Below the pieces are notes generated by a model that saw only the letters and a list, made by a program, of their open reading frames with translations, ran no database searches and was not told the origin of the DNA. Shown one piece after another: positions 1 to 8,389 of a stretch of DNA of 39,045 nucleotides (positions are counted from its first letter, which is position 1; each line of letters begins with the position of its first letter). This stretch comes from Oscillospiraceae bacterium (GTDB lineage Bacteria; Bacillota; Clostridia; Oscillospirales; Oscillospiraceae): contig JAFTGE010000110.1 of NCBI GenBank assembly GCA_017458085.1, positions 1 through 39,045 of the forward strand, in the 5' to 3' direction. The position numbers and the translations under genes were made by a program.

Positions 1-1
1 C

Positions 2-1174
2 GGCGCGGCGGGCGTACCCGTCACCGTGCGCGGCGCGGGCACCGGACAGGTGGGCGGCTCCGTACCCGTGCGGGGCGGCGTGGTGCTGTCCGTCAAGGGC
101 ATGAATCAGATCCTCGCGCTGGACGAGGAGAACAAAACCATCACCGTGCAGCCGGGCGTGCTGCTTCAGGACGTGAAGGCCGAGGCCGACAAGCACGGCC
201 TGTACTATCCCCCCGATCCCGGCGAGCCGACCGCCACCATCGGCGGCAACGCCTCCACCAACGCCTCCGGCCCCTGCGCTGTCAAGTACGGCCGCACCCG
301 GGACTACGTGCTGGACGCCGTCATCGTCCTTGCCGACGGTACGGTCACCCGGCTCTCCGACGAAACCGCCGCCGTCATCGGCGGCGAGGGCACGCTGGGC
401 GTCATTACGGAGCTGACCCTCCGCCTCATCGACAAGCCGGGCGCCGACGCGATCCTTCTTTTCCCCTTCCTGGATACCGAGACCGCCGTCAACGCCGCCA
501 GAGCGATCCTCGACGCGGGCTTCGACCCCGCTGTGGTCGAGTATCTGGACACCGATATCGTGGAGTTTTCCGGCAACGTCACCGGCAATCCCGTCTTCCC
601 CGTGGAGATGGACGGCGAGCGCGTGGGCGCAACGCTGATGGTCACCATCGAGGGCGATGACGACGACGCGGTCATGGAGAAGATGGAGCAGATTGCCGAG
701 ATGGCCGAGGATCTGGAGTGCCTGGACATTCTGGTGGGTGATTCCCCCACGATGAAGCGGGACTTCTGGGCCGCCCACGCCGCCTTCCACACCTCTATGG
801 AGAGCGGCGCCAAGTCCGCCTGGGAGGTCAACGTCGACATCCCCATGGACGCCGCGGCGGACATGATCGGCTATGCCAAGACCGTCGGTGAGGAAAACGG
901 TCTCAAGGTCATGCTCAACGCGCACCTGGCCAGCGGCGGCATGCACATCCACGCCGTCTCCGACCTCAGCCGCGAGGAATCCGCCCCCGCTGCCGCCGCC
1001 TTTGCCGCGGCGGTATACGCCAAGACCGCGGCGCTGGGCGGCAATGTGGCCGGCGAATACGGCATCGGCTACGCCAAGAACGCCTACCTCAGCGACGAGG
1101 CCCGCGCCGCCTTTGCCGCGGCCAAGACCGCGCTGGACCCCCAGGGCATCCTGAACCCCGGAAAGCGCGTATAA
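2..1174 (+). CDS. FAD-linked oxidase, GlcD/D-lactate dehydrogenase-like (5' end cut off by window)
   Basis: About 390 residues are visible and the reading frame is open to the window edge, so the true start lies upstream. The beginning reads VRGAGTGQVGGSVP, the pyrophosphate-binding part of the PCMH-type FAD domain, followed by YPPDPGEPTATIGGNAS, typical of GlcD/LctD flavoproteins that oxidise 2-hydroxy acids. The C-terminal half matches the FAD-oxidase C domain. Two family motifs are altered: the usual GHxGDGNxH is AHLASGGMH (about positions 919-945), and the GEHGIG near the end is GEYGIG. The etfB-etfA genes follow after 72 nt. That order resembles Etf-coupled lactate dehydrogenase (Acetobacterium LctBCD), so electron transfer to the next two gene products is inferred. 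The fold is secure, but the changed motifs make the substrate uncertain. Confidence 0.85.
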   Translation, partial: GAAGVPVTVRGAGTGQVGGSVPVRGGVVLSVKGMNQILALDEENKTITVQPGVLLQDVKAEADKHGLYYPPDPGEPTATIGGNASTNASGPCAVKYGRTRDYVLDAVIVLADGTVTRLSDETAAVIGGEGTLGVITELTLRLIDKPGADAILLFPFLDTETAVNAARAILDAGFDPAVVEYLDTDIVEFSGNVTGNPVFPVEMDGERVGATLMVTIEGDDDDAVMEKMEQIAEMAEDLECLDILVGDSPTMKRDFWAAHAAFHTSMESGAKSAWEVNVDIPMDAAADMIGYAKTVGEENGLKVMLNAHLASGGMHIHAVSDLSREESAPAAAAFAAAVYAKTAALGGNVAGEYGIGYAKNAYLSDEARAAFAAAKTALDPQGILNPGKRV

Positions 1175-1246
1175 TACGCTTGCTCCGTCTGTGGTTCTTA
1201 TGTTATATTTGTATCGCTGAATTCAATAGAAAGGACTGACCGCGTT

Positions 1247-2035
1247 ATGCTGAAAATCCTCTGCTGCGTCAAGCAGGTCCCCGATGTGGATCAGATGCGC
1301 ATGGACCCGGAAACCGGCAACCTGATCCGCGCCGGCGTGCCCGCCATTCTGAATCCCCAGGACGCAAACGCCCTTTCCGCCGCCCTGAAGGTCAAGGAGA
1401 CCTACGGCGGGGAAATCACCCTGATCACCATGGGCCCGCCCAATGCCGAGGCCGCGCTGCGTGAGTGCCTGGCCGTGGGTGCGGACAAGGCCGTGCTGGT
1501 CACCGACCGCGCCTTCGGCAACGCCGATACCCTGGCCACCAGCTACTCCATCCTCTCCGCCGCCAACACCCAGGATACGTTCGACATGATCTTCTGCGGC
1601 AAGGAGTCCCTGGACGGTGCCACCGGTCAGATGGGCGCCCAGCTGGCTCAGCGCTTCGGTATGGCGCAGGTCACCTCCACGCTGCTCATCAAGGACGTCA
1701 GCGAGGAGACCGGCACCGCCGTCGTTGAGCGCGAGCTGGACGACGGTGTGGAGACCCTGGAGGTCAAGCTGCCCTGCCTGTTCACCATCGAAAAGACCAA
1801 CTACCCTGTCCGCATCCCCAACCTCAAGGGAAAGCTTGCCGCCAAGAAGAAGGAGATCACCACCGTCACCGCCAACGACATCCCCGATCTCGACCGCGGC
1901 CGGATCGGTGATCCCGGCTCCCCCACCAAGGTGCCGCGCATGTTCCCGCCCGTGCTGCCGGAGCCCGGCGTCATCCTGGACGAGGGCAGCCTGGAGGCTA
2001 CGGTGGCCAAGCTCGTGGACATCATCAGGGCATAA
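1247..2035 (+). CDS. etfB: Electron transfer flavoprotein beta subunit (first copy)
   Basis: 262 residues, the usual length for EtfB. It begins MLKILCCVKQVPDVDQMRMD, the characteristic EtfB/FixA start, and contains LNPQDANALSAALKVKE and the nucleotide-binding stretch GKESLDGATGQMGAQLAQ. The ATG is preceded by GAAAGGAC at a suitable distance. It pairs with the alpha subunit that starts 12 nt after its stop to form the heterodimer that shuttles electrons between flavin dehydrogenases and other carriers. Its position behind the GlcD-type oxidase suggests that oxidase is the partner. Whether this Etf bifurcates electrons (a second FAD with NADH) cannot be decided by eye. Confidence 0.93.
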   Translation: MLKILCCVKQVPDVDQMRMDPETGNLIRAGVPAILNPQDANALSAALKVKETYGGEITLITMGPPNAEAALRECLAVGADKAVLVTDRAFGNADTLATSYSILSAANTQDTFDMIFCGKESLDGATGQMGAQLAQRFGMAQVTSTLLIKDVSEETGTAVVERELDDGVETLEVKLPCLFTIEKTNYPVRIPNLKGKLAAKKKEITTVTANDIPDLDRGRIGDPGSPTKVPRMFPPVLPEPGVILDEGSLEATVAKLVDIIRA

Positions 2036-2047
2036 GGAGGCGACAAC

Positions 2048-3040
2048 ATGGATAAGAGCAATTACAGAGACATGTGGGTCCATGTGGAGCACGACGGCAA
2101 GGCCGTGCATCCCGTCTCGCTGGAGCTTCTGTGCGAGATTCGCAAGCTCTGCGACCAGTCCGGCGACGCGCTGGTGGCGGTCGTTCCCGGCGACGTGACC
2201 GAGAGCGAGCAGGAAAAGCTCCTCGCCTGCGGCGCGGACAAGCTCATCCTGGTCTCCGGCACCGGCTATGAGCGCTACAACACCGAGGCATATTCCAACC
2301 TCTACACCGTGCTGAGCCGGAAGTACCGGCCCTCTGCCGTCTTTGTCGGCGCCACGGTCAACGGCCGCGACTTTGCCCCGCACTTTGCGGCCAATCTGGA
2401 GACCGGCTGCACCTCCGACGCCACCGAGCTGATCTACAACCCCGAGACGAAGGACATCGAGTTTGTCGAGCCCGCCGCCGGCGGCAAGATCATGGCCGTC
2501 ATCACCATTCCCGTGCTGCGTCCCCAGGTCGGCACCATCCGTCCCGGCACCTTCAAGTGCGTCCCCACCGGCAAAAAGGAGCATGTGGAGATCATCCGCG
2601 AGGAGGTTTCCTTCGACCCCGCCGCCATCCGCACCAGGCTGCTGGGCTATGTGGCCAATGAATTCGACCCGGAGCTGGACATTGCCAATTGCGAAACCAT
2701 CGTCTGCGTCGGCTCCCCCGTCAAGGAGGAAAGCCTGCCCAAATACCGGGAGCTGGCCGCCCTGCTGGGCGGAAAGCTGGCCTGCACCCGCCCCGTGGTG
2801 GACCGGGAGCTGCTGCCCTACAAGCTGCAGGTCGGTCAGAGCGGCGTGATGGTCAAGCCCAAGCTGTACATCGGCTTCGGTGTGTCCGGCGCGGTCAACC
2901 ATGTGACCGGCGTGGACGCGGAGAAGTTCATCGCCGTCAACAAGGACCCCGCCGCCCCCATCTTCAACTACTGCGACTACGGCATCGTGGGCGATATGGA
3001 CGAGGTCTGCGACGCCATGCTTGCCGCGCTCAAGGCCTGA
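2048..3040 (+). CDS. etfA: Electron transfer flavoprotein alpha subunit (first copy)
   Basis: 330 residues with an AAGGAGG ribosome site 8 nt before the ATG. The C-terminal FAD-binding signature is clear: LYIGFGVSGAVNHVTG, then INK-type VNKDPAAPIF and YGIVGD. There is no N-terminal ferredoxin-like extension with cysteine clusters, unlike the larger LctC of the Acetobacterium lactate dehydrogenase. If this is a lactate-type Etf complex, it therefore lacks that iron-sulfur domain. The gene ends just before a strong bidirectional terminator, so the oxidase-etfB-etfA group is a separate transcription unit from the larger cluster downstream. Confidence 0.93.
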   Translation: MDKSNYRDMWVHVEHDGKAVHPVSLELLCEIRKLCDQSGDALVAVVPGDVTESEQEKLLACGADKLILVSGTGYERYNTEAYSNLYTVLSRKYRPSAVFVGATVNGRDFAPHFAANLETGCTSDATELIYNPETKDIEFVEPAAGGKIMAVITIPVLRPQVGTIRPGTFKCVPTGKKEHVEIIREEVSFDPAAIRTRLLGYVANEFDPELDIANCETIVCVGSPVKEESLPKYRELAALLGGKLACTRPVVDRELLPYKLQVGQSGVMVKPKLYIGFGVSGAVNHVTGVDAEKFIAVNKDPAAPIFNYCDYGIVGDMDEVCDAMLAALKA

Positions 3041-3049
3041 ACCGCTTCA

Positions 3050-3105
3050 TAAGAAAAAAAAACCGGCAGAAATGTCATGAGACATTTCTGCCGGTTTTGT
3101 TTTTC
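3050..3105. terminator. Bidirectional terminator between etfA and the PucR-type regulator
   Basis: A perfect inverted repeat (arms about 3059-3076 and 3081-3098, core ACCGGCAGAAATGTC, loop ATGA) has A-runs on the left and T-runs on the right. It can stop transcription of etfA on the plus strand and of the regulator gene on the minus strand. Confidence 0.93.
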
Positions 3106-3111
3106 GCGGGC

Positions 3112-4536
3112 TCAATCCGCCGCATCGGGGCATTCGCCCTGCGCCGCGCACAGCAGATCGTACGACAGCAGGAAGGACATCCGGTCCCGGTAGTTTTCAG
3201 GGTCAAAGTTAATGGTGTTATATATCTTTTCCATCCGGTACTTGAGCGTGCTCAGGTGAATATGCAGCTGCTCGGCCGTGGCGGACATTTTGCAGTTATT
3301 GGTCAAAAAGCAGTAGAAGGTGTTGAGGAATCGGTCCTCGTCGTCCATGGCTTTCAGGGCAAGCAGATCGGGGTGCACCAGCAGCTCGCCGTCCTCCTCC
3401 TGCTTCCACAGGCAGCAGTCCCAGATATAGTCGGCGCAGTAGATGACCTTCCGCTTCGGATCGCCCGCCTTGACGCGGGACAGGATCATCTGCATCTGCC
3501 GGTACATGCGCGGCATCGCGCTCCAGGAATGAAAGCTGGTGGAAAAGACGATCTCCGCCCCGGACGGCGCGGCCAGCTTTTCCAGCTCTCGCCAGCTCCG
3601 CTCGAAGTCCGCCATCGGAAGCAGGCAGAGCACCTGCTTGGCGTAGGTGAAGGCGAAGGCGTTGGCGATCTTCTCGTTGATGGAGGAGACGAGGGCCTTG
3701 TTCCCGAATTTCTGATTCGTGGTATTGCGGATGAGGATGAGGTTGGCGCCGTTGGTGATCTTATAGTCCCAAATCGTCTCCAGGTTGCTCAGCAGGGACT
3801 CGGCCACCTCTTTCCCGTCGAGCAGCATCTCCAGCGTGCTCTCATAGGGTTCGATGAGCGTTTTCAGCTCCATCGTAAACTCAAGCTTTTCAAAGATGGA
3901 CTGGGCCAGCTGCGCCAGGTGCAGCTCCGTCGCGGACAGGGATCTGTCCTTCTCGATGACGGAAAACATGATGTAGCTGTTGTCGTGGAAAACGATGTTG
4001 CCCAGCATGATGTTTTTGTGGTAATGCTCCCACTCCCAGAACATGGCCACGCCCTTGATGCCGAGGGCGATCTTATAGCAGGCGGGAATGCTGCGGATGA
4101 TGGAGATAAAGCTGGAATCGATATATGATTCGGGATTTTGCGCGCTGGAATAGAGAAATTTTCCGCGGGGATTGACGATCTTCACCGTGTAATCCGGGAA
4201 CAGCTCCGTCAGCAGGCCGAGACTGTTGAGAGAATCCGTGTCCTGCTGGACGGCGTTGAGCGCGCGCAGCTCCCACTGGTTGTAGTAGTTGATGCGTTCG
4301 GCCACGGCGTTGAACACCGCCGAAACCGCGGCGCCCGCAACCCGGATGCTGTCCGCCCCGTTGCGGCAGAGAACCGTCTCCGGCCCCTCCGGGACGATAT
4401 ACAGCACGGCCTGATCCGCGCAGTCGTGATCCGCGCCCAGCCGGATGTGGGAAATCCGCCAGACGTTTTCCGTAATATCGGACGATGTTTCAAATCCGTC
4501 GAGAAATCCGAGGATCATTTCTGCGTTAAAAAGCAT
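3112..4536 (-). CDS. PucR/CdaR-type transcriptional regulator
   Basis: 474 residues from the chosen ATG, which has AAAGAGG six bases upstream; an in-frame ATG at 4572 has no comparable site. The C-terminus carries the PucR-type helix-turn-helix (HTH_30): MSATAEQLHIHLSTLKYRM followed by EKIYNTINFDPENYRDR. The long N-terminal part resembles the sensory and GGDEF-like middle regions of purine-catabolism and sugar-diacid regulators, but no ligand can be read from it. It is divergent from the acyl-CoA cluster and shares a 271-bp intergenic region with it, so it is probably that cluster's local regulator, most likely an activator responding to the substrate or its CoA ester (inference). Confidence 0.82.
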   Translation of the reverse strand: MLFNAEMILGFLDGFETSSDITENVWRISHIRLGADHDCADQAVLYIVPEGPETVLCRNGADSIRVAGAAVSAVFNAVAERINYYNQWELRALNAVQQDTDSLNSLGLLTELFPDYTVKIVNPRGKFLYSSAQNPESYIDSSFISIIRSIPACYKIALGIKGVAMFWEWEHYHKNIMLGNIVFHDNSYIMFSVIEKDRSLSATELHLAQLAQSIFEKLEFTMELKTLIEPYESTLEMLLDGKEVAESLLSNLETIWDYKITNGANLILIRNTTNQKFGNKALVSSINEKIANAFAFTYAKQVLCLLPMADFERSWRELEKLAAPSGAEIVFSTSFHSWSAMPRMYRQMQMILSRVKAGDPKRKVIYCADYIWDCCLWKQEEDGELLVHPDLLALKAMDDEDRFLNTFYCFLTNNCKMSATAEQLHIHLSTLKYRMEKIYNTINFDPENYRDRMSFLLSYDLLCAAQGECPDAAD

Positions 4537-4649
4537 AAAAACCTCTTTTCTTTCCGTGCTGTTCCTGCGCAAAATCCATCAAAGCCGACGCGCAATTCCC
4601 GCGCTTTTCCCCGCGTTTGTCCCTCTGGCTTTTTATATTAGTCTGTTTT

Positions 4650-4667
4650 GGTCTAATTGTAAAGACC
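4650..4667. promoter_or_regulatory. Candidate operator in the divergent regulator/cluster intergenic region
   Basis: The inverted repeat GGTCT-8 nt-AGACC lies in the AT-rich middle of the region between the regulator and the acyl-CoA dehydrogenase. A further GTCT half-site sits at 4641. Position and symmetry suggest a binding site for the adjacent PucR-type protein. This is inference only, since no consensus for this regulator is known to me. Confidence 0.3.
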
Positions 4668-4721
4668 TTCGTTTTTAGAAAATCCCCAAAAGCGGACCTA
4701 CAATAATTAAAAAATTCACGA

Positions 4722-4760
4722 TATAATTTTTGACAGAAACCTGAAGGTTGTACTACTGTA
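4722..4760 (+). promoter_or_regulatory. Candidate promoter(s) for the acyl-CoA cluster
   Basis: A perfect -10 hexamer TATAAT at 4722-4727 lacks a good -35. A perfect -35 hexamer TTGACA at 4730-4735 is followed 18 nt later by only a weak TACTGT. Either arrangement is half-consensus, which would fit an activator-dependent promoter for the gene starting at 4808. The transcription start cannot be fixed from sequence. Confidence 0.35.
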
Positions 4761-4807
4761 TCCGCCGATGCGTCAGCACGGACAATGAACGAAAGAAGGA
4801 GAAGCGC

Positions 4808-5965
4808 ATGTACGAGTTTTCTATGACCGAAGAGCAGCAGCTGCTGCTGGAGAGTATTGACGAGTTCATGGAGAGAGGGAACTACCTGGAGTACTTCAAG
4901 GAGTGCGACCGGGAGCATAAGTACCCCGAGAAGGCCTGCAACGATTACATCGAGGCCGGCTTCCACCTGCTGCCCCTGCCCGAGGAGTACGGCGGCGATA
5001 ATCTGGACCTGGTATCCAACGTGCTGATGACCATGCGGCTGTACGAGCACGGCTGGCCCGCTCTGGCCGTTCCCAGCAGCTTCCTGCAGCTGGACAACAT
5101 TCTGGCCTACGGCAGCGACTGGCAGAAGGAAGCCATCATCACCGAGGCACAGGCCGGCCGCAAGCCCTATACCCTCGGCTTTACCGAGCCCCAGGCCGGT
5201 TCCGACAACAGTGCCATGGCCACCCGTGCCACCCATAAGGACGGCAAGGTCATCATTAACGGCCACAAGACCTTCAACACCGGCGCCACCGTGTCCAAGT
5301 ACATGATGTGCATGGCCCGCGAATATGAAAACGAAAATCCCTACAAGGATATGAGCTGGTATCTCGTTCCCCTGGACGCCCCCGGCGTCAAGATTACGCC
5401 CATCCCCAAGATCGGCTGCCACTGCATGCCCACCTGCGAGGTCCGTCTGGACAATGTCGAGCTGGACGAGAACGCCCTCGTCGGCGTCAAGGGCCGCGGC
5501 TTCTACCAGCTGATGAAGAACTTCGAGACCGAGCGTCTCATGTCCTGCGCCGTCAATGTCGGCCTTGCCAAGTGCGCCTACAATACCGCCGCCGCTTACG
5601 CCGGCCAGCGCGTCCAGTTCGGCGACATCATCGGCAAGAAGCAGATCATCCAGGAAAAGGTCGTTGACATGCGCATCAAGGTCATCACCATGGAAGACTT
5701 CCTGCTCGACTGCGCCTGGCGCAAGATGCAGGGCGAGTCCATGGGCGTGGACATTTCCCTGCTCAAGCGCTACACCGGTAAGGCCGCCTTCGAGGTCATC
5801 GACGACGCCATGCAGATCATGGGCGGCATCGGCTACACCCAGGATTGCATCATCGACCGCCTCTGGCGCGACCAGCGCGGCTTCCGCATCTTCGCCGGCA
5901 GCGAGGAGATCATGGTCCACTCCAGCGCGCGCCAGCTGATCAAGGACGCGGCCGCCAAGAAGTAA
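4808..5965 (+). CDS. Acyl-CoA dehydrogenase, CaiA-like
   Basis: 385 residues. The start MYEFSMTEEQ is chosen because AAGGAG lies 7 nt before this ATG, whereas the longer frame from 4748 has no ribosome site. The architecture is that of flavin acyl-CoA dehydrogenases: N-terminal helices, FTEPQAGSD (FAD/substrate loop, about 125-133), the beta domain, QRVQFG (267-272), MQIMGGIGYT (335-344) and a C-terminal RIFAGSEEI. It resembles CaiA (crotonobetainyl-CoA reductase) in length and in many motifs, including YFKECDRE near the N-terminus. The Glu found before the Gly in the short/medium-chain motif (EGTSE) is Ala363 here, and CaiA also lacks it. It probably works with the FixAB-like pair downstream, as a reductase of a 2,3-unsaturated acyl-CoA or as a dehydrogenase. 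The substrate is unknown. Confidence 0.92.
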   Translation: MYEFSMTEEQQLLLESIDEFMERGNYLEYFKECDREHKYPEKACNDYIEAGFHLLPLPEEYGGDNLDLVSNVLMTMRLYEHGWPALAVPSSFLQLDNILAYGSDWQKEAIITEAQAGRKPYTLGFTEPQAGSDNSAMATRATHKDGKVIINGHKTFNTGATVSKYMMCMAREYENENPYKDMSWYLVPLDAPGVKITPIPKIGCHCMPTCEVRLDNVELDENALVGVKGRGFYQLMKNFETERLMSCAVNVGLAKCAYNTAAAYAGQRVQFGDIIGKKQIIQEKVVDMRIKVITMEDFLLDCAWRKMQGESMGVDISLLKRYTGKAAFEVIDDAMQIMGGIGYTQDCIIDRLWRDQRGFRIFAGSEEIMVHSSARQLIKDAAAKK

Positions 5966-5986
5966 TCCCCCGCACGGTAGATCCGT

Positions 5987-6018
5987 CCCGGCGCCCTTCC
6001 TCACGGGAAGGCGCCGGG
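5987..6018 (+). other. Intercistronic hairpin, dehydrogenase-ligase gap
   Basis: Arms CCCGGCGCC and GGCGCCGGG, with additional pairs after a one-base bulge around the loop TCAC. There is no T-tract, so it is not a standard terminator. It is one of six such hairpins in this gene array. Confidence 0.7.
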
Positions 6019-6050
6019 CATACAGACGGAAAAGGAAGTGGCTTCACGGT

Positions 6051-7595
6051 ATGGATCTGAATGACGTTCTTCTCAGACCCGCCGGGCTGTATCCCGACAA
6101 AACGGCTGTTAAATACCTGAGCAGGCAGCTGAGCTACAGTCAGCTGTACCGCAACGCGTGCCGCACCGGGAATGCCCTGCTTGCCAGCGGCGTTAAGGCC
6201 GGGGACAGCGTGTGCATCGTCTGCCGCAACAGCGTGGAATATGTGGAGGCCATGTTTGCTGTCTCTCTGATCGGCGCGGTGCCCGCGCTGATCAACTGGC
6301 GCCTCGCGCCTCCCGCCATCTATGACATGATTCGGCAGGTCAACGCCCGCGTAGTCTTTATCTCCAATACCGAAGACTGGATCATCCGCTTTCTGCAGGA
6401 GAAGGCCGGCGATGCGCTGCAGCTGATCATCACTCCCCACGACCCGGATCTGGGCGCGGACTATGAAGCGTTTCGCGCCGACGCGCCGGACACGCTGGAG
6501 CCGGTCCGCAAGGATGAGGAGAGCGCCGCGCTGATCATGTTCACCAGCGGTACCACCGGACGCTCCAAGGCAGTGGAGCTTTCCAACCGTTCCATCTCCA
6601 GTCAGGTGCTCCGCTGCGCGGGTAACGGCCGCTGGTATCAGGAGGATGTGTTCCTGTGCCTGTCCCCTCTGTGCCACGCCATCAGCCTGTCGGTCATGGC
6701 GCTGCTGTACATGGGCGGGGAATTGCTGCTCTGCCCGCCGGAATACATCCGCGACTGCGGCATTGTGCTGGATATCATCGAGCGCGAGCATGTGACCAGC
6801 ACCGCGCTGGTGCCCACGGTGATCAACCGTCTGGTCACCTATATGGAAAAACACCACCGCACCAACAACACCGTCAAATACATTCACTACGGCGCTTCCC
6901 CCATGACATGGGAGCTGCTGAGCCGCTGCGCGAAGGTCTTCTCCTGTAAGTTCCATCAGGGCTACGGCATGACCGAGACCTATGGCACCGTCGTCACGCT
7001 GGTGCCGGAGGACCATCTGGATGCGCGGCATCTGCTCTCTGTGGGTCGGCCCGTGGCCGGCAACGAGATCCGGATCGTCGACGAGAAGGGCAACAGCCTG
7101 CCGGCCGGCGCGGTCGGTGAAATCTGCGTCAAGACCCGCTCGGTCATGACCGGGTACATCGGTATGCCGGAGCGCACCGCCGAGGTGCTGACCAACGGCT
7201 GGTATCACACCGGGGATATGGGCTATCTGGACGAGGAGGGTTACCTCTTCCTCAAGGACCGAAAGTGCGACATGATCATCACCGGCGGGGAAAACGTCTT
7301 CCCCCAGGAGGTGGAGCGCTGTATTCAGGAGCTTGCGGACGATGTGGCGGCGGTCTGCGTCGCCGGTATCGAGGACCCGGTCTGGGGCGAGAGTATTGCC
7401 GCCGCCGTGGTGCGTCGGCCCGGCTCCGCCATCAGTGAGCAGCAGATCATGGACCACTGTGTGGAGCGGCTGGGCCGCTATAAGAAGCCCAAGCAGATCC
7501 TGTTTGTGGACGAGCTGCCCACAACGGAGGTCGGCAAGATCTCCCGGGCCAGGGTCCAGGCCCTCTTTACCCAGGATAATCAAAAGCAAGAATAA
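6051..7595 (+). CDS. Acyl-CoA ligase (AMP-forming), CaiC-like
   Basis: 514 residues of the ANL adenylating family. Visible motifs are the P-loop FTSGTTGRSK (about 164-173), GYGMTET, YHTGDMGYLDEEG, KDRKCDMIITGGENVFPQE and the C-terminal catalytic lysine region TEVGKISR. The role is ATP-dependent activation of a carboxylic acid to its CoA thioester. The length and its position after a CaiA-like dehydrogenase match CaiC (carnitine/crotonobetaine-CoA ligase), but the binding pocket cannot be judged by eye. The ATG follows an AAAAGGAAG site at a longish distance. It is 85 nt downstream of the dehydrogenase, a gap that contains a stable hairpin. Confidence 0.93.
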   Translation: MDLNDVLLRPAGLYPDKTAVKYLSRQLSYSQLYRNACRTGNALLASGVKAGDSVCIVCRNSVEYVEAMFAVSLIGAVPALINWRLAPPAIYDMIRQVNARVVFISNTEDWIIRFLQEKAGDALQLIITPHDPDLGADYEAFRADAPDTLEPVRKDEESAALIMFTSGTTGRSKAVELSNRSISSQVLRCAGNGRWYQEDVFLCLSPLCHAISLSVMALLYMGGELLLCPPEYIRDCGIVLDIIEREHVTSTALVPTVINRLVTYMEKHHRTNNTVKYIHYGASPMTWELLSRCAKVFSCKFHQGYGMTETYGTVVTLVPEDHLDARHLLSVGRPVAGNEIRIVDEKGNSLPAGAVGEICVKTRSVMTGYIGMPERTAEVLTNGWYHTGDMGYLDEEGYLFLKDRKCDMIITGGENVFPQEVERCIQELADDVAAVCVAGIEDPVWGESIAAAVVRRPGSAISEQQIMDHCVERLGRYKKPKQILFVDELPTTEVGKISRARVQALFTQDNQKQE

Positions 7596-7614
7596 AGGAA
7601 AAGGATGAACCGTT

Positions 7615-8379
7615 ATGAAAATCGTAGCGTGCTATAAGCTGGTTCCCGATGAGAACCAGATCAGCTTCAAGCAGCAGGGCATGCCCGACCTGTCCGCCTG
7701 CGAGTGGCAGATCGGCCAGTATGACCTCTGCGCCATTGAAGCCGTGGCGCGGATCGCGGAGAAGCAGGACGACTGCCAGCTGATCGCTCTGACCGCGGGC
7801 GCGGACATTGTGGAAAATTCCAAGCTGAAGAAATCCGTCCTCTCCCGCGGCCCGCACGAGATGGTCGCCGTCAAGGACGAGAAGCTCGGCTTTGCCGACA
7901 GCTACGCTGTGGCCAAGGTCCTGGCCGAAGCGGTCGAATCCATCGGGGATGTGTCCCTGGTGGTGTTCGGCGAGGGCTCCGGCGACGTATACGCCCAGCA
8001 GGTCGGCAACCTGACCGGCGCGCTTTTGGGCTGGAACACCCTCAACGCGGTCAGCAGCCTGGAGCTGGTGGACGGCGAGCTTGTGGTGGAGCGCAATCTG
8101 GAGGATTGCACCGAGACGCTCAAGGTGGCTCTGCCCGCGGCCGTCTCCGTGACCAGCAACATCTGCCTGCCGCGCCTGGCCAGCATGAAGGAAATCCTCA
8201 AGGCCGGCAAGAAGCCCAGCACCATCAAGGCCCTGGACGAGCTCAACACCGACGGCGTGAGCCGCGTCGAGACGGTGAGTCTCGCGGCCAAGAGCAAGGC
8301 CCAGCGTGACTGCACCGTTGTCGCGGCCGATGACGAGGGGCTCGAGCGCCTGGCCGCCGAAATTCGGAAGATGATTTGA
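7615..8379 (+). CDS. fixA: FixA-type electron transfer flavoprotein beta subunit (second copy)
   Basis: 254 residues. MKIVACYKLVPDENQI, VLSRGPHEMV, DVYAQQVGNLTG and PRLASMKEILKAGKKP match the FixA protein that accompanies the E. coli carnitine operon far better than the first EtfB at 1247. FixA with FixB delivers electrons to the acyl-CoA dehydrogenase CaiA in that system. AAAGGA precedes the ATG, and the gene is 19 nt after the ligase. The two EtfB copies differ strongly, so they probably serve different flavin partners. Confidence 0.92.
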   Translation: MKIVACYKLVPDENQISFKQQGMPDLSACEWQIGQYDLCAIEAVARIAEKQDDCQLIALTAGADIVENSKLKKSVLSRGPHEMVAVKDEKLGFADSYAVAKVLAEAVESIGDVSLVVFGEGSGDVYAQQVGNLTGALLGWNTLNAVSSLELVDGELVVERNLEDCTETLKVALPAAVSVTSNICLPRLASMKEILKAGKKPSTIKALDELNTDGVSRVETVSLAAKSKAQRDCTVVAADDEGLERLAAEIRKMI

Positions 8380-8389
8380 GGTGACAGAC

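Noticed and set aside
1223-2902. A long minus-strand open frame opposite etfB and etfA
   Set aside because: It is an antisense shadow of two clear Etf genes, with a composition rich in Gly, Asp, His and Gln typical of GC-rich reverse frames and no ribosome site.
2689-4128. A 479-codon plus-strand frame crossing the terminator after etfA
   Set aside because: It runs through the end of etfA, the terminator and the antisense of the PucR-type regulator, so it cannot be one gene.
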